Source: Streptomyces sp. CB02261 (lineage in GTDB: Bacteria > Actinomycetota > Actinomycetes > Streptomycetales > Streptomycetaceae). Taken from it: a stretch of DNA of 64,000 nucleotides. The translations under genes and the position numbers were made by a program. A model generated the notes under the pieces. It had not been told where the DNA came from. It worked only from the letters and a program-made list of their open reading frames with translations, and made no database searches. The stretch is from contig NZ_LIVX01000002.1 in the NCBI RefSeq assembly GCF_001905665.1, forward strand, positions 259,420-323,419, written 5' to 3'. Shown here one piece after another: positions 33,649-42,412 of the stretch (positions are counted from its first letter, which is position 1; each line of letters starts with the position of its first letter).

Positions 33649-34932
33649 TCACGGGGTGGTGTGGGCCGAGGCCCGGACGAGGGCGCCGGTCGCGTGGGCC
33701 AGCAGGCCGAGCGCGGCGGCGCCGCAGACGAGGGTGGGTACGGCCCCGGGGCCGTAGGCGTCGACGAGGGCGCGCACGGGGGTGGCGAGCACGTCGAAGC
33801 CGGGGGCGGGGACGCGGGCGGCGAGGACGCTCGCGAGGGCGAGGGCCTCCGCCGCGCCGGCGGCGGCGAGGGCGGCCGTGGCCGTCTCGGGGAAGCCGTG
33901 GACGGTGAGGAGCCGGGCGAACAGCAGGAGCGCGCCGAGGGCCAGGGCCCCGGAGCTGAACCCGGTGAGTCCGAGCAGTCCGGTGAGGGCGATCAGCTGG
34001 AGGGCCACCGTGCCGAGGAGCAGCGGCCGGGTGGCGGCCGCGAAGTCGGCGAGTCCCCGGCTGTCGGCGATCCTGCGGCGGGCCCGGTCCGCGAAGAGCC
34101 GGGCGCACCAGGCGGTGGGGGCGACGGCGAGGGCGAGGCCGAGGAGCGGGCCGGGGGTCAGGTCCCAGGGGCCGTCGGGTCCGCCGCTGAGCACCTGCGT
34201 CAGGAGTCCGTCGCCGCCGACCGCGTACGCCAGGAGCCAGAGGGTCCAGAGGGCGGCGGCGGGCACGGTGCCGCCGTCGGGGGCGCGGAACGGGCCGCGC
34301 CGGACGGCGAACAGGACGGCGCCCACGAGGAGCAGCGCGCCGGTGGCGCCGACCGCGAGGCGTGCGGGCCCGTGGGTGACGGCGAGTCCGATGCCGGTGA
34401 GCGCGGCGGCGGCCCCGGGGGTGAGGGCGGCGAGGACCCACGCGTCCGTGCGGGGTGCCGTCGGCGCCGGGGGCGGGCCGGGCTCGGCGCCGCGGGGCAC
34501 GCGCGCGTACAGCTCCTCGGCGAGAGCGAAGACGTCCCGGTGCCGGAACCGCGCGGCGGTCCGGTCGGTGAACCCCTCGGCTTCGAGCCCGGCGGCGATC
34601 TCCAGCGGGTCGACGGCCCGCGCGCAGAGTTCCTGGTGCCGGTGCATGAGCACCTTCACGGGATCGGCGTTCCCCCGCCGGACCCGGGCCGCGGGGGCGG
34701 AAGCCGGCGGGGCGGGGGCGGGAGCCGGGGCCGCGGGGGCGACCGGGGCAGGTGCCGGGGCCGCGGCGGCAGGCGACGGCTGCGTCGGGGCTATCCCGGG
34801 GGGAGGGGGGTCCTCCGGGGTGCGCGGGTCGGGGGTCTCGGGGGTGAGGGGGGTCAGGGCGGGGGCGCCCAGGAGGGCTTCGGAACGGGCGTCCCAGGCT
34901 CCGGGGCTCGTCGGGGCGGCGGAGCCGCGCAT
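33649..34932 (-). CDS. Polytopic membrane protein of the Pel-like cluster
   Basis: A 427-aa protein. Residues ~1-75 are Pro/Ala/Thr-rich. A soluble helical segment follows with HRHQELCARAVDPLEIAAG. About eight hydrophobic helices fill residues ~160-427. The ATG is chosen because GAAGGAGG lies 8 nt upstream; an earlier ATG overlapping the transferase gene lacks such a site. By position it could serve the export role of PelG, but the sequence is too low-complexity to assign. It lies 13 nt downstream of the glycosyltransferase. Confidence 0.78.
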   Translation of the reverse strand: MRGSAAPTSPGAWDARSEALLGAPALTPLTPETPDPRTPEDPPPPGIAPTQPSPAAAAPAPAPVAPAAPAPAPAPPASAPAARVRRGNADPVKVLMHRHQELCARAVDPLEIAAGLEAEGFTDRTAARFRHRDVFALAEELYARVPRGAEPGPPPAPTAPRTDAWVLAALTPGAAAALTGIGLAVTHGPARLAVGATGALLLVGAVLFAVRRGPFRAPDGGTVPAAALWTLWLLAYAVGGDGLLTQVLSGGPDGPWDLTPGPLLGLALAVAPTAWCARLFADRARRRIADSRGLADFAAATRPLLLGTVALQLIALTGLLGLTGFSSGALALGALLLFARLLTVHGFPETATAALAAAGAAEALALASVLAARVPAPGFDVLATPVRALVDAYGPGAVPTLVCGAAALGLLAHATGALVRASAHTTP

Positions 34933-34945
34933 GGGGGTGCCTCCT

Positions 34946-36637
34946 TCAGGCATCGGGGGCTCCTGTCCCGGCGGGCACGGCCTTGTGCGCCCAGCTGCCC
35001 GGTACGTGCGCCTCGGCGGGGTGGGCGAAGGGCACGCCGTCCCCGGGGCGGTGCCGCACCGGCGCGTGGGAGAGGAGTTCCAGGTAGATGCCGCGGAACG
35101 CGGCGAGGTTCTGTTCGACGGTGAAGAGTTCGAGCGCGCGGGCGCGGGCGGCGGCGCCCAGGCGGTGCCGGCGCTCGGGGTCGCGGAGCAGCGCGAGGCA
35201 GGCGTCGGCGAGCGCCCGGGGGTTGCGCGGGGGGACGACGAGGCCGGTGCCGCCGATGATCTCGACGACCGCGCCGACGTCGGTCGAGACGGTGGCCCGC
35301 GCGCAGAACATCGCTTCGACGAGGCTCGTGGGAAAGCCCTCGACCACGCTGGAGAGGACCACGACCGCGCCGGAGGCGTGGACGTCCTCCAGGGTGGGGG
35401 CCTCGGGGCCGCCGAGCTCCTCGAAGGTGACCGGGTTCTCGCCGACGGCGTGCGCCCCGGCGGCCTCGTCGGGGAAGAGCTGCGCCGCGAGCCCCTTGCA
35501 CTGCGCGAGGTACGCGCCGGCTCCCGGATCCCGTACGGGCACGGCGACGATCCTCAGCCGGGCGTCGGGCTGCTGGGCGCGGACCTCCGCGAAGGCGTGC
35601 AGCAGGGCGATGAGGTCCTTGGCGGGTTCCACCCGGCCGACCCAGACCAGGGTGGTGGGGTCGCCGCTCTCCTCGTCCTCGCCCACCTCGGCGAAGCAGT
35701 CGGCCGCCATGCCGGGGTGGACGGTGCGGATCCGGTCGCGGTCGGCTCCGCACCTCTCCTGCCAGCGGCGGGCGTGGGCGTTGCCGGGGGTGAGGAGCGC
35801 GGCCTGTCCGTAGACCTCGGCGGCGAGCCGGCCGTGGAGGGCGGCGAGCAGGGTGCGCAGCGCGGCGGAGCGCCCGGTGGCGGCGGCCGAGAGGTAGTGG
35901 GAGCGGAGCTGGACGCCGTACTCGGTGACGAGCAGCGGGGTCCCGAAGAAGCGTTTGGCCAGGAGTCCGGGGAGGGCGGTGGTGCCTCCCGCGGCGGCAT
36001 GGCAGAGGTCGGCCGCACCGAGGGCGTCGTCCGTGTACCAGTCGAGGGACAGGGGGTGCAGGGCGCGGGCCAGGTGCTCGGCGAAGGCGAGGTGGTCGGG
36101 GAGCCCGGCGGCTGCCGCGCCCCGGCGTGCGCCGGGCGCGCGGCAGGCGGATTCGAGGGCGCGGACGGCGTCGTCGGAGCGCAGCGCGCCGGGCAGTCCG
36201 CCGCGCTCGCGGGCGAGTTCGGCGAGGGCGTAGAGCCCGGTGGCGAAGGCGCTCCGGCCGAGGGAACCGCCGACCTCCTCCGTCTCCCCTGAGCCGCTCG
36301 GGGCGCCGTCCTCCGCGCAGAGGCCGACCGCGAGCTGGTGGAAGGCCTCGGTGAAGCGGCGGCGCTCGCGTCGGCCGTAGGCGCGGCGGGCGGCGCGGTC
36401 GCCGAGGGCGGTCCGTTCGAGGAGGTTCCTGCCCGTGGGGGCCGGGGCGCCGCTCCCGGGGTCGGCGGCGCGCACGACGCGGGCGTTCGGCGGGAGCGGG
36501 CGGGGTGCGCCGGAGCCGCCGACGGCGTACAGGTCGAACCGGTGCTGGTCGATCCCGCGCACGAGGCGGTCGCACCAGGCTCCGGACTCACCGACGGCGA
36601 ACGGGTAGCCACCCTCCGTGAGCAGTCCGATCCGCAC
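34946..36637 (-). CDS. PelF-like GT4 glycosyltransferase (DUF3492)
   Basis: A 563-aa GT-B glycosyltransferase. The N-terminus, LLTEGGYPFAVGESGAWCDR, and DLCHAAAGGTTALPGLLAK followed by LLVTEYGVQLRSHYL match the DUF3492 domain of PelF. The C-terminal half has VWVGRVEPAKD, SSVVEGFPTSLVEAM (E-x7-E region) and TDVGAVVEII, the nucleotide-sugar site. PelF polymerises N-acetylgalactosamine-type sugar from UDP donors. The GTG follows a GGGGGTG site. It leads the four-gene cluster and is preceded by a 17-bp inverted repeat. Confidence 0.88.
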   Translation of the reverse strand: MRIGLLTEGGYPFAVGESGAWCDRLVRGIDQHRFDLYAVGGSGAPRPLPPNARVVRAADPGSGAPAPTGRNLLERTALGDRAARRAYGRRERRRFTEAFHQLAVGLCAEDGAPSGSGETEEVGGSLGRSAFATGLYALAELARERGGLPGALRSDDAVRALESACRAPGARRGAAAAGLPDHLAFAEHLARALHPLSLDWYTDDALGAADLCHAAAGGTTALPGLLAKRFFGTPLLVTEYGVQLRSHYLSAAATGRSAALRTLLAALHGRLAAEVYGQAALLTPGNAHARRWQERCGADRDRIRTVHPGMAADCFAEVGEDEESGDPTTLVWVGRVEPAKDLIALLHAFAEVRAQQPDARLRIVAVPVRDPGAGAYLAQCKGLAAQLFPDEAAGAHAVGENPVTFEELGGPEAPTLEDVHASGAVVVLSSVVEGFPTSLVEAMFCARATVSTDVGAVVEIIGGTGLVVPPRNPRALADACLALLRDPERRHRLGAAARARALELFTVEQNLAAFRGIYLELLSHAPVRHRPGDGVPFAHPAEAHVPGSWAHKAVPAGTGAPDA

Positions 36638-36715
36638 GAGTGCACCCCCGATCTCCCTTGACGGCGGCCACCGTTGGTCCGGCGACTCGCAGCGGGACGA
36701 ACGTAAGCGGAGACA

Positions 36716-36753
36716 CCGGTGGTGCGACGGACGGTTGTCCGTCGCACCACCGG
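36716..36753. promoter_or_regulatory. 17-bp perfect inverted repeat upstream of the glycosyltransferase
   Basis: CCGGTGGTGCGACGGAC and its exact inverse flank a 4-nt GGTT spacer. It lies between the stop of the DUF3152 gene and the start of the glycosyltransferase gene, both minus strand. It may be a terminator for the former or an operator for the latter. No U tract follows on either strand. Confidence 0.65.
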
Positions 36754-36890
36754 AAGGGGTGAATGCACGTAACTTTCCCACCCCGGTCGCGTTCTGTCGC
36801 GCTAAGCCGCGGAACGGTCACGGAGGGTCAGGCATCGGCCGACGCCGGCCCGGTGGACCGGCGTCCCGTCGGCCACGCCGACCGGTGGGG

Positions 36891-38252
36891 CTAACGACCC
36901 GGGTAGACCCACGGGTTGGGCCGGCACGTGATGTCGTCGATGTCCAGGGACTTCGTCTGCTGCTGCATCACGGGGGCGAGCGCGCCGGGGGTGCTGCAGT
37001 TCACGTGACCATGGCCGAGCCGGTGTCCGACCTCGTGGTTGATGAGCATCTGGCGATAGGCGAGCATCGCCTTGGGGCCGAAGGTCTCGGCTCCCCGCGC
37101 CCAGCGGAAGGCGTTGATCATCACGCGGTCCGTGGAGGCCGAGTCGCAGGAGACGTTGTCGATCGTGGTGTCGAGACCGGACTTCGCGCACCAGACACCG
37201 GTGGTGCCGGGGCTGGCGAGGGTGAGGACGAAGTCGGGCTCCCCGGTGGAGACGCGCTCGAAGGTCATCTCGCCCCGGCCGGCCCAGCTGCGCGGGTCGT
37301 TGAGGGTCTTGAACACGGTCGCGGTGAACAACTCCTGGTCGAGGCCGAGCCCTTCCTCGACGTCGATCCGGTAGCGGACCAGACGGCCCTTGCCCGGCGC
37401 CTTCTGGAGGCCCGGCACGGCCTTGAACACGCCGGAGCCCTTCAGCTTCGGGTCGATCGGGAACTGGCGGGTGATCAGCTGCTCGTACGTCGGCGCCGGG
37501 ATCTTCACGGGCGCCGGGCGCGTCGGGGCGGACCGCTCCTCGGAACGGGACGCGGAGCTGTCGTCCACCGTCCGGTCGGCGGGCTGTTCGGCGGCCTGGG
37601 CGGTGGCCGGAGCCTGCCCCCGGCCGGTGACCTGCCCGGCGACGATGACGGCGAGGACGGTGGCGACGGCGGCGGCCGCGATCCCTGTGAAGGTGCGGCC
37701 CAGACCTCCGAGGCCGCTCGGCTGGTCCGCCTCGGAGACGTCCTCGCCACGGGGTCCGGGGATGAACGGGGCCTCGGGAGCGTCCTGTTCGGGCTCGGCG
37801 GCGCGTCCGCGCGCGCCGCGCCGGGGGCCGTACCGCTCGGGCGCCGGCACGGAGCCTTCGTCGTGCTGCGGATGCCCGCCCCGTACGGGGGACCCGAAGA
37901 CGGGCACACCGTGCGCCGGGGTGCCCGGGGTCCCGTGGGCGGAGGTGTCACGGACCCCGCCGCCGTACGAGGGTGCCCGGTGCGCGGCAGAGCCCTGCGC
38001 CTGGCTCCCGTACACCGGCGTCCCGTGCGCGGGAGTGCCGTACGCCGGGATGCCGTGCGCGGGCGTCCCGTACGACGGGGTCCCGGTCGTGTCCGGGCCG
38101 CCGTCGGCCGTCCTGCGGCGGCGCCCGGTGCCGGGCGCGTGCCCGGCCGCCGGTGCCGCCGGTGCCGGCGTTCCCGCCGTCCGTCCGGTCCGTGTCTGCT
38201 GACCGGTGTCCGCCACCGGGGGCGCGGAGCCCTTGCGACTATGTCGTCCCAC
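36891..38252 (-). CDS. DUF3152 membrane-anchored metalloprotease
   Basis: A 453-aa protein. The cytoplasmic N-terminal half is low-complexity, with GTPAHG/GTPAYG five-residue repeats. One membrane helix (TGIAAAAVATVLAVIVAGQV) follows, then an extracellular DUF3152 domain with the metzincin-like site HEVGHRLGHGH at ~405-415. Cysteines nearby probably form disulfides. It is the Rv3207c-type protein. The GTG start is 8 nt after the hydrolase stop, so the pair is an operon. The substrate is unknown. Confidence 0.88.
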   Translation of the reverse strand: MGRHSRKGSAPPVADTGQQTRTGRTAGTPAPAAPAAGHAPGTGRRRRTADGGPDTTGTPSYGTPAHGIPAYGTPAHGTPVYGSQAQGSAAHRAPSYGGGVRDTSAHGTPGTPAHGVPVFGSPVRGGHPQHDEGSVPAPERYGPRRGARGRAAEPEQDAPEAPFIPGPRGEDVSEADQPSGLGGLGRTFTGIAAAAVATVLAVIVAGQVTGRGQAPATAQAAEQPADRTVDDSSASRSEERSAPTRPAPVKIPAPTYEQLITRQFPIDPKLKGSGVFKAVPGLQKAPGKGRLVRYRIDVEEGLGLDQELFTATVFKTLNDPRSWAGRGEMTFERVSTGEPDFVLTLASPGTTGVWCAKSGLDTTIDNVSCDSASTDRVMINAFRWARGAETFGPKAMLAYRQMLINHEVGHRLGHGHVNCSTPGALAPVMQQQTKSLDIDDITCRPNPWVYPGR

Positions 38253-38260
38253 GCCCCGGA

Positions 38261-39229
38261 TCAGCTCCCGCCGTGATCGACGATCAGGTCCCGGGCGGCC
38301 TGGGCGACCGTCTCGGGGTACTCCATCATCGCCACGTGCCCCGCCTCGGGAAGGGTCAGGAGGCGTGAGCCGCGGAAGGCGGCGGCCGCCCTCCGGGCCG
38401 TACGGAACGAGACGAGCTGGTCGCGGGCGCCGTAGACCAGCAGCGTGGGCGCGAGCACCCGCTCGGCCTGCCGCCACAGCCCGTGCTGGCCTCCGAGCGT
38501 GTACGCGTCGACGATGCCGCGCGAGGAGCGGGCCATGGCGTCCCAGAAGTACGGGAGCTCCAGGCGCCGCTCCATCTCCTCGACGGCGTGCCGCAGGCCT
38601 TCGTCGGTGACCCGGCCGGGGTCTCCGTAACAGAGCGCGAGGACACCGCGGACCCGCTGTTCCGCCGTCCAGTCCTTGGTGAGCCTCGCGAAGAACGAGG
38701 CGACGCCGGGCACCGCGAGCAGCGCCGTGGGCCAGGCCGTGCGCTGGGCCCGCAGATCCGGCAGGGCCGGGGAGATCAGCGTGAGGGTGCGGACCAGGTC
38801 GGGGCGGACGGCGGCGACGCGGGTGGCGACGGCGCCGCCGAGCGAGTTGCCGAAGAGGTGGACCGGGCCGCGCCCCGCGGAGTCGAGGAGCCGGATGACG
38901 GCGCGGGCGTGCCCGGTGACCGAGTAGTTGCCGTCGTCGGGCGGTGGGGAGGCGCCGAAGCCGGGCAGGTCGACCGCCTCGCCGTCGACGAGGTCCGCGA
39001 GCAGCGGCATCAGGTCCGACCAGTTCAGCGAGGAGCCGCCGAGGCCGTGGACGTACAGCGCGGGCGGCAGGCCCTCCGCGGTGCCCGGCCGGGCGCGCAC
39101 GTTCAGTGTGAGTCCGGGCAGCGACACGGAACGGAGCTCCTCGCCGTCGGCGACCCGCACGGCGCGCGTGATGCGCGGCTCGGACGGTTCGGCGGCGGTC
39201 CGGGTTTCCGGCAGCTCGGTCGACGACAT
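38261..39229 (-). CDS. Alpha/beta-fold hydrolase
   Basis: A 322-aa hydrolase. The oxyanion HGLGG lies at ~61-65, nucleophile GNSLGG (Ser129) follows, then the acid in YGARDQ and the His in EAGHVAMM. A cap domain of ~90 residues lies between. The substrate is unknown. The ATG has TAATAT exactly 7 nt upstream and no ribosome binding site, so it is probably leaderless. It is transcribed ahead of the DUF3152 protease. Confidence 0.9.
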   Translation of the reverse strand: MSSTELPETRTAAEPSEPRITRAVRVADGEELRSVSLPGLTLNVRARPGTAEGLPPALYVHGLGGSSLNWSDLMPLLADLVDGEAVDLPGFGASPPPDDGNYSVTGHARAVIRLLDSAGRGPVHLFGNSLGGAVATRVAAVRPDLVRTLTLISPALPDLRAQRTAWPTALLAVPGVASFFARLTKDWTAEQRVRGVLALCYGDPGRVTDEGLRHAVEEMERRLELPYFWDAMARSSRGIVDAYTLGGQHGLWRQAERVLAPTLLVYGARDQLVSFRTARRAAAAFRGSRLLTLPEAGHVAMMEYPETVAQAARDLIVDHGGS

Positions 39230-39370
39230 GGCCGCAATATTACGAGACGATCACGCGCCGAGGTGTGTGGGTGCGGTCACAAGTCCGTGTGCGGCGGGAC
39301 GCATGTACTCCTAGGCTCGGGGGAGAGGGCTTTCGAGAGGACCGCGACCCGCATGCCGGAAGGAACCCGC

Positions 39371-39586
39371 ATGACTGTCGATCCGACCGAGCCGGACACG
39401 TTCACCGAGGAAGAGGTCGAGGTGCTGGACGAGGAGATCCCGGAGGCCGACGCCGCGGAGCAGCACACCGAACTGCGGCCGCGCGAGGACGAACCGGTCA
39501 CCCATGTCGAGCGGGACTCGGCGAACGAGGCCGATTCGTCCGAACAGGCCCGCGTGGTCGCCCTGGACGAGGACGACTACCGCTGA
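39371..39586 (+). CDS. Small acidic protein
   Basis: A 71-aa very acidic protein (FTEEEVEVLDEEIPEAD and a terminal LDEDDYR). ATG at 39371 is preferred because GGAAGGA lies 6 nt before it; an in-frame ATG at 39353 is possible. A TAGGCT -10 candidate lies ~50 nt upstream. No domain is recognised; its function is unknown. GC3 bias supports it as a real gene. Confidence 0.65.
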   Translation: MTVDPTEPDTFTEEEVEVLDEEIPEADAAEQHTELRPREDEPVTHVERDSANEADSSEQARVVALDEDDYR

Positions 39587-39731
39587 TTTGTTCGGTTTAA
39601 CCTTGAATCGACTGTCGACCTGAGCGTCCGGTCCGTGAAATTCTGCGTTCGCACCGCGCACAGCCGGGTTACCCAAAAGTACGATGGCCGCGCGTGCGAC
39701 AGCGCGCATGGATCGATATTCGGGAGGCCGC

Positions 39732-40391
39732 GTGAGCGCCATCGAGCAGACAGAGGCAGCACGCCCTCGGGGCACGCGCCTGCCGCGACGTGCCCGACGG
39801 AACCAGCTCCTCGGCGCGGCCCAGGAGGTCTTCGTCGCCCAGGGGTACCACTCGGCCGCTATGGACGACATCGCCGAGCGGGCGGGCGTCAGCAAGCCGG
39901 TGCTCTACCAGCACTTCCCCGGGAAGCTCGAGCTCTACCTGGCCCTCCTGGACCAGCACTGCGAGTCCCTCCTCCTGGCGGTGCGCACGGCCCTCGCCTC
40001 CACCACCGACAACAAGCTGCGGGTCGCGGCCACGATGGACGCCTACTTCGCGTACGTCGAGGACGAGGGCGGCGCCTTCCGGCTGGTCTTCGAGTCCGAT
40101 CTGACGAACGAGCCGGCCGTACGCGAGCGCGTGGACCGGGTGAGCCTGCAGTGCGCCGAGGCGATCTCCGACGTGATCGCCGAGGACACCGGTCTGTCCA
40201 AGGACGAATCGATGCTGCTCGCCGTGGGCCTCGGCGGCGTCTCCCAGGTCGTCGCCCGCTACTGGCTGTCGAGCGAGTCCGCCATCCCCCGCGACAAGGC
40301 GGTCGGACTGCTGACCTCGCTCGCCTGGCGCGGCATCGCCGGCTTCCCGCTCCACCCCGTCGACGGCCAGCTGAGCGCCGAGGGCCACTGA
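39732..40391 (+). CDS. TetR family transcriptional regulator
   Basis: A 219-aa TetR protein. The N-terminal helix-turn-helix is MDDIAERAGVSKPVLYQHF (~44-62). A helical ligand-binding domain follows with FRLVFESDLTNEP. The GTG start after GGGAGG is chosen; upstream in-frame starts at 39684 and 39708 lack such a site. This is the Rv3208-type regulator next to DUF3107. Its target genes are not evident. Confidence 0.92.
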   Translation: MSAIEQTEAARPRGTRLPRRARRNQLLGAAQEVFVAQGYHSAAMDDIAERAGVSKPVLYQHFPGKLELYLALLDQHCESLLLAVRTALASTTDNKLRVAATMDAYFAYVEDEGGAFRLVFESDLTNEPAVRERVDRVSLQCAEAISDVIAEDTGLSKDESMLLAVGLGGVSQVVARYWLSSESAIPRDKAVGLLTSLAWRGIAGFPLHPVDGQLSAEGH

Positions 40392-40518
40392 GCATTCCCG
40401 TCGGCTGTTCGCTCCTGGCGTGCGCCCGCTGAACCGTACGGGTCCCCTCACCGGGCTAATGTGTGCAGCGTACGGCGCGGGTTATCGCGCAACGCTGACC
40501 GTTCGGAGGGACATAGCC

Positions 40519-40746
40519 GTGGAGGTCAAGATCGGCGTGCAGCACGCACCCCGGGAGATCGTTCTGGAGAGCGGGCAGTCCGCCGAGGAGGTGGAGCGCG
40601 CCGTGGCCGACGCTCTGGCCGGCAAGGCGCAGCTGCTCAGCCTCTCGGACGAGAAGGGCCGCAAGGTCCTCGTCCCGGCCGAGAAGATCGCGTACGTGGA
40701 GCTCGGTGAGCCCACCGTGCGCCGGGTGGGTTTCGGCGCTCTCTGA
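40519..40746 (+). CDS. DUF3107 protein
   Basis: A 75-aa DUF3107 protein (TB9.4/Rv3208A type), beginning VEVKIGVQHAPREIV and containing EKIAYVELGE. The family is small, conserved in actinobacteria and without known activity. The GTG is behind GGAGGG. A TAATGT -10 candidate at ~40456 suggests its own promoter. It ends at a strong terminator. Confidence 0.92.
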   Translation: MEVKIGVQHAPREIVLESGQSAEEVERAVADALAGKAQLLSLSDEKGRKVLVPAEKIAYVELGEPTVRRVGFGAL

Positions 40747-40764
40747 GCCCAGGATCTACGGGAG

Positions 40765-40797
40765 AGGCCCGGTGGACCGTCTCGGTCCACCGGGCCT
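40765..40797 (+). terminator. Intrinsic terminator after DUF3107
   Basis: The 15-bp perfect arms AGGCCCGGTGGACCG and CGGTCCACCGGGCCT flank a 3-nt loop, followed by a short TTTC tract. Confidence 0.85.
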
Positions 40798-40940
40798 TTC
40801 GTGTGCCACCGTGCCGATCGGCATCTCCGCTGCCCACGGGGCCACGCGGGGGCGTACGGGAGGATTGCGTTCCGGTCGCCACGGGTAGGTAGGGGGCGAC
40901 CGCATCAACCGCCCCGCACCCTTTCGCGAGGTGAATCGTC

Positions 40941-41213
40941 TTGTTCCTGGAAGCCCTCGGCTCCGCCCTGCTCGGTTTCGCCCTGGCCTGGGCCGCCGTG
41001 CACCGGCTGCCCGACCGCCTCCCCGTCCGGGTGATCGTCCTCGCCACCGGAACGCTGGGCGGCGCCTTCGGCGCGCTCGTCACCCACGGAGCGCTCGGCC
41101 CCGGTCACTTCCTCGCCACCCTCATCGGCGCGGTGGCGGTGGCGGCGGTGCTGCTCTCGCTGCTGATCCGGCCGGCGTCCCGTCGGCGGCTGCGCCGATC
41201 AGCCACGGTCTGA
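40941..41213 (+). CDS. Small membrane protein
   Basis: A 90-aa protein with three hydrophobic segments (ALLGFALAWAAV, VIVLATGTLGGAFGALV, LIGAVAVAAVLLSLLI) and an Arg-rich tail. The TTG start is supported by GCGAGGTGA about 6 nt upstream; no ATG or GTG alternative exists in frame. No family is recognised. Function unknown. Confidence 0.68.
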   Translation: MFLEALGSALLGFALAWAAVHRLPDRLPVRVIVLATGTLGGAFGALVTHGALGPGHFLATLIGAVAVAAVLLSLLIRPASRRRLRRSATV

Positions 41214-41296
41214 CCGGCACCGCCCGCCCTCGTCCGTACGAGATCCGACGAATCCGTAGGAGATCCGTACGGGAAGGGCCCGCGTGCGGCCAGACC

Positions 41297-42019
41297 TCAG
41301 GCGGCCAGACCCAGCGCGGCCATGCGCTTGGTGTGCGCCTCGGTGATCCGGGAGAACATCCGGCCGACCTCCGCGAGGTCGAAGCCGTCCGCCACGCCGC
41401 CGACCAGCATCGTCGACAGCGCGTCGCGCTCGGCGACCACGCGCTGGGCCTGCGACAGCGCCTCGCCCATCAGCCGGCGCGCCCAGAGCGCGAGCCGTCC
41501 ACCGACCCTCGGGTCCGCGTCGATCGCGGCGCGGACCTTCTCGACGGCGAAGTTGCCGTGGCCCGTGTCGTCGAGCACGGAGAGGACGAGTCCCCGCGTG
41601 TCCGAGTCGAGGCGGGCCGCGACCTCCCGGTAGAAGTCACTGGCGATCGAGTCGCCGACGTAGGCCTTGACCAGGCCCTCGAGCCAGTCCGACGGCGCGG
41701 TCTGGCGGTGGAAGTCGTCGAGCGCCTTGGCGAAGGGCTCCATGGCGCTGGTCGGCTCGGCGTCCACGGCGGCGAGCCGGTCCCGCAGCTGCTCGAAGTG
41801 GTGGAACTCGGCCGAGGCCATCTTCGCCAGCTCCGCCTTGTCCGCGAGGGTCGGCGCCAGCTTGGCGTCCTCGGCGAGCCGCTCGAAGGCCGCGAGCTCC
41901 CCGTAGGCGAGGGCGCCGAGGAGGTCGATCACGGCGGCGCGGTACTGCGGCTCGGTGGATGCCGTCGCCCAGTCCTTGGCGGCGATCCCGGTGGGTGTGG
42001 CGTTGTCAGGCGTCTCCAT
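41297..42019 (-). CDS. Ferritin-like fold protein (tRNA-hydroxylase-like)
   Basis: A 240-aa all-helical protein of the ferritin-like superfamily resembling MiaE-type tRNA hydroxylases (Rv3210c). Metal-ligand candidates are in GELAAFERLAED, SAEFHHFEQLRD (ExxH) and a later Glu/His helix pair. The ATG has TATTGT 7 nt upstream and no ribosome binding site (leaderless pattern). The substrate is not known. Confidence 0.85.
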   Translation of the reverse strand: METPDNATPTGIAAKDWATASTEPQYRAAVIDLLGALAYGELAAFERLAEDAKLAPTLADKAELAKMASAEFHHFEQLRDRLAAVDAEPTSAMEPFAKALDDFHRQTAPSDWLEGLVKAYVGDSIASDFYREVAARLDSDTRGLVLSVLDDTGHGNFAVEKVRAAIDADPRVGGRLALWARRLMGEALSQAQRVVAERDALSTMLVGGVADGFDLAEVGRMFSRITEAHTKRMAALGLAA

Positions 42020-42412
42020 GGAGCGCACAATAGCCCGCTCGCGCGCGCGGGGAAGGCGCTGGTCAGTCAGTGTGACCGTGCCCTCATCGCCATTTCTCCC
42101 GACACACATGCGCGATTCCGGGGTACAGTGATAAAGCGCCTGCTGAGTATGCGGACATGCTTTCGCACGTTCGGACGTATCCGGTGGGCCGACTCATGAA
42201 TGAGGATGCCCGGTCGGTGGCCCGATCGGCTCCGGCCCGACAGCCCTTCCGGCGGACCCGCGGAAGGGTCACCCTCAGCGGTTCGACGCTCGAGCGACGG
42301 CAGTGGTCCCGTGCCACCCGGCAGTGATCTTCCCGATCCCACCGGAAGTGTCCCGGCACGGTACGACCCCCTTCGTTCGCCTCGCGCCGCGTCTCACAGA
42401 AGAGGCAGCACC
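42020..42412 (+). promoter_or_regulatory. 393-bp gap with structured leader before DEAD helicase gene
   Basis: No gene is seen. A promoter candidate GGGTACAGTGATAAAG lies near 42125. Downstream, CCCTTCCG/CGGAAGGG at 42244-42268 forms an 8-bp hairpin with a 9-nt loop. Long 5' leaders are common for DEAD-box helicases that respond to cold, so this may be a regulatory leader (inference). Confidence 0.4.

Noticed and set aside
36716..36753. Terminal inverted repeat of a mobile element
   Set aside because: The two arms are 4 bp apart with no transposase gene nearby and no distant partner seen.
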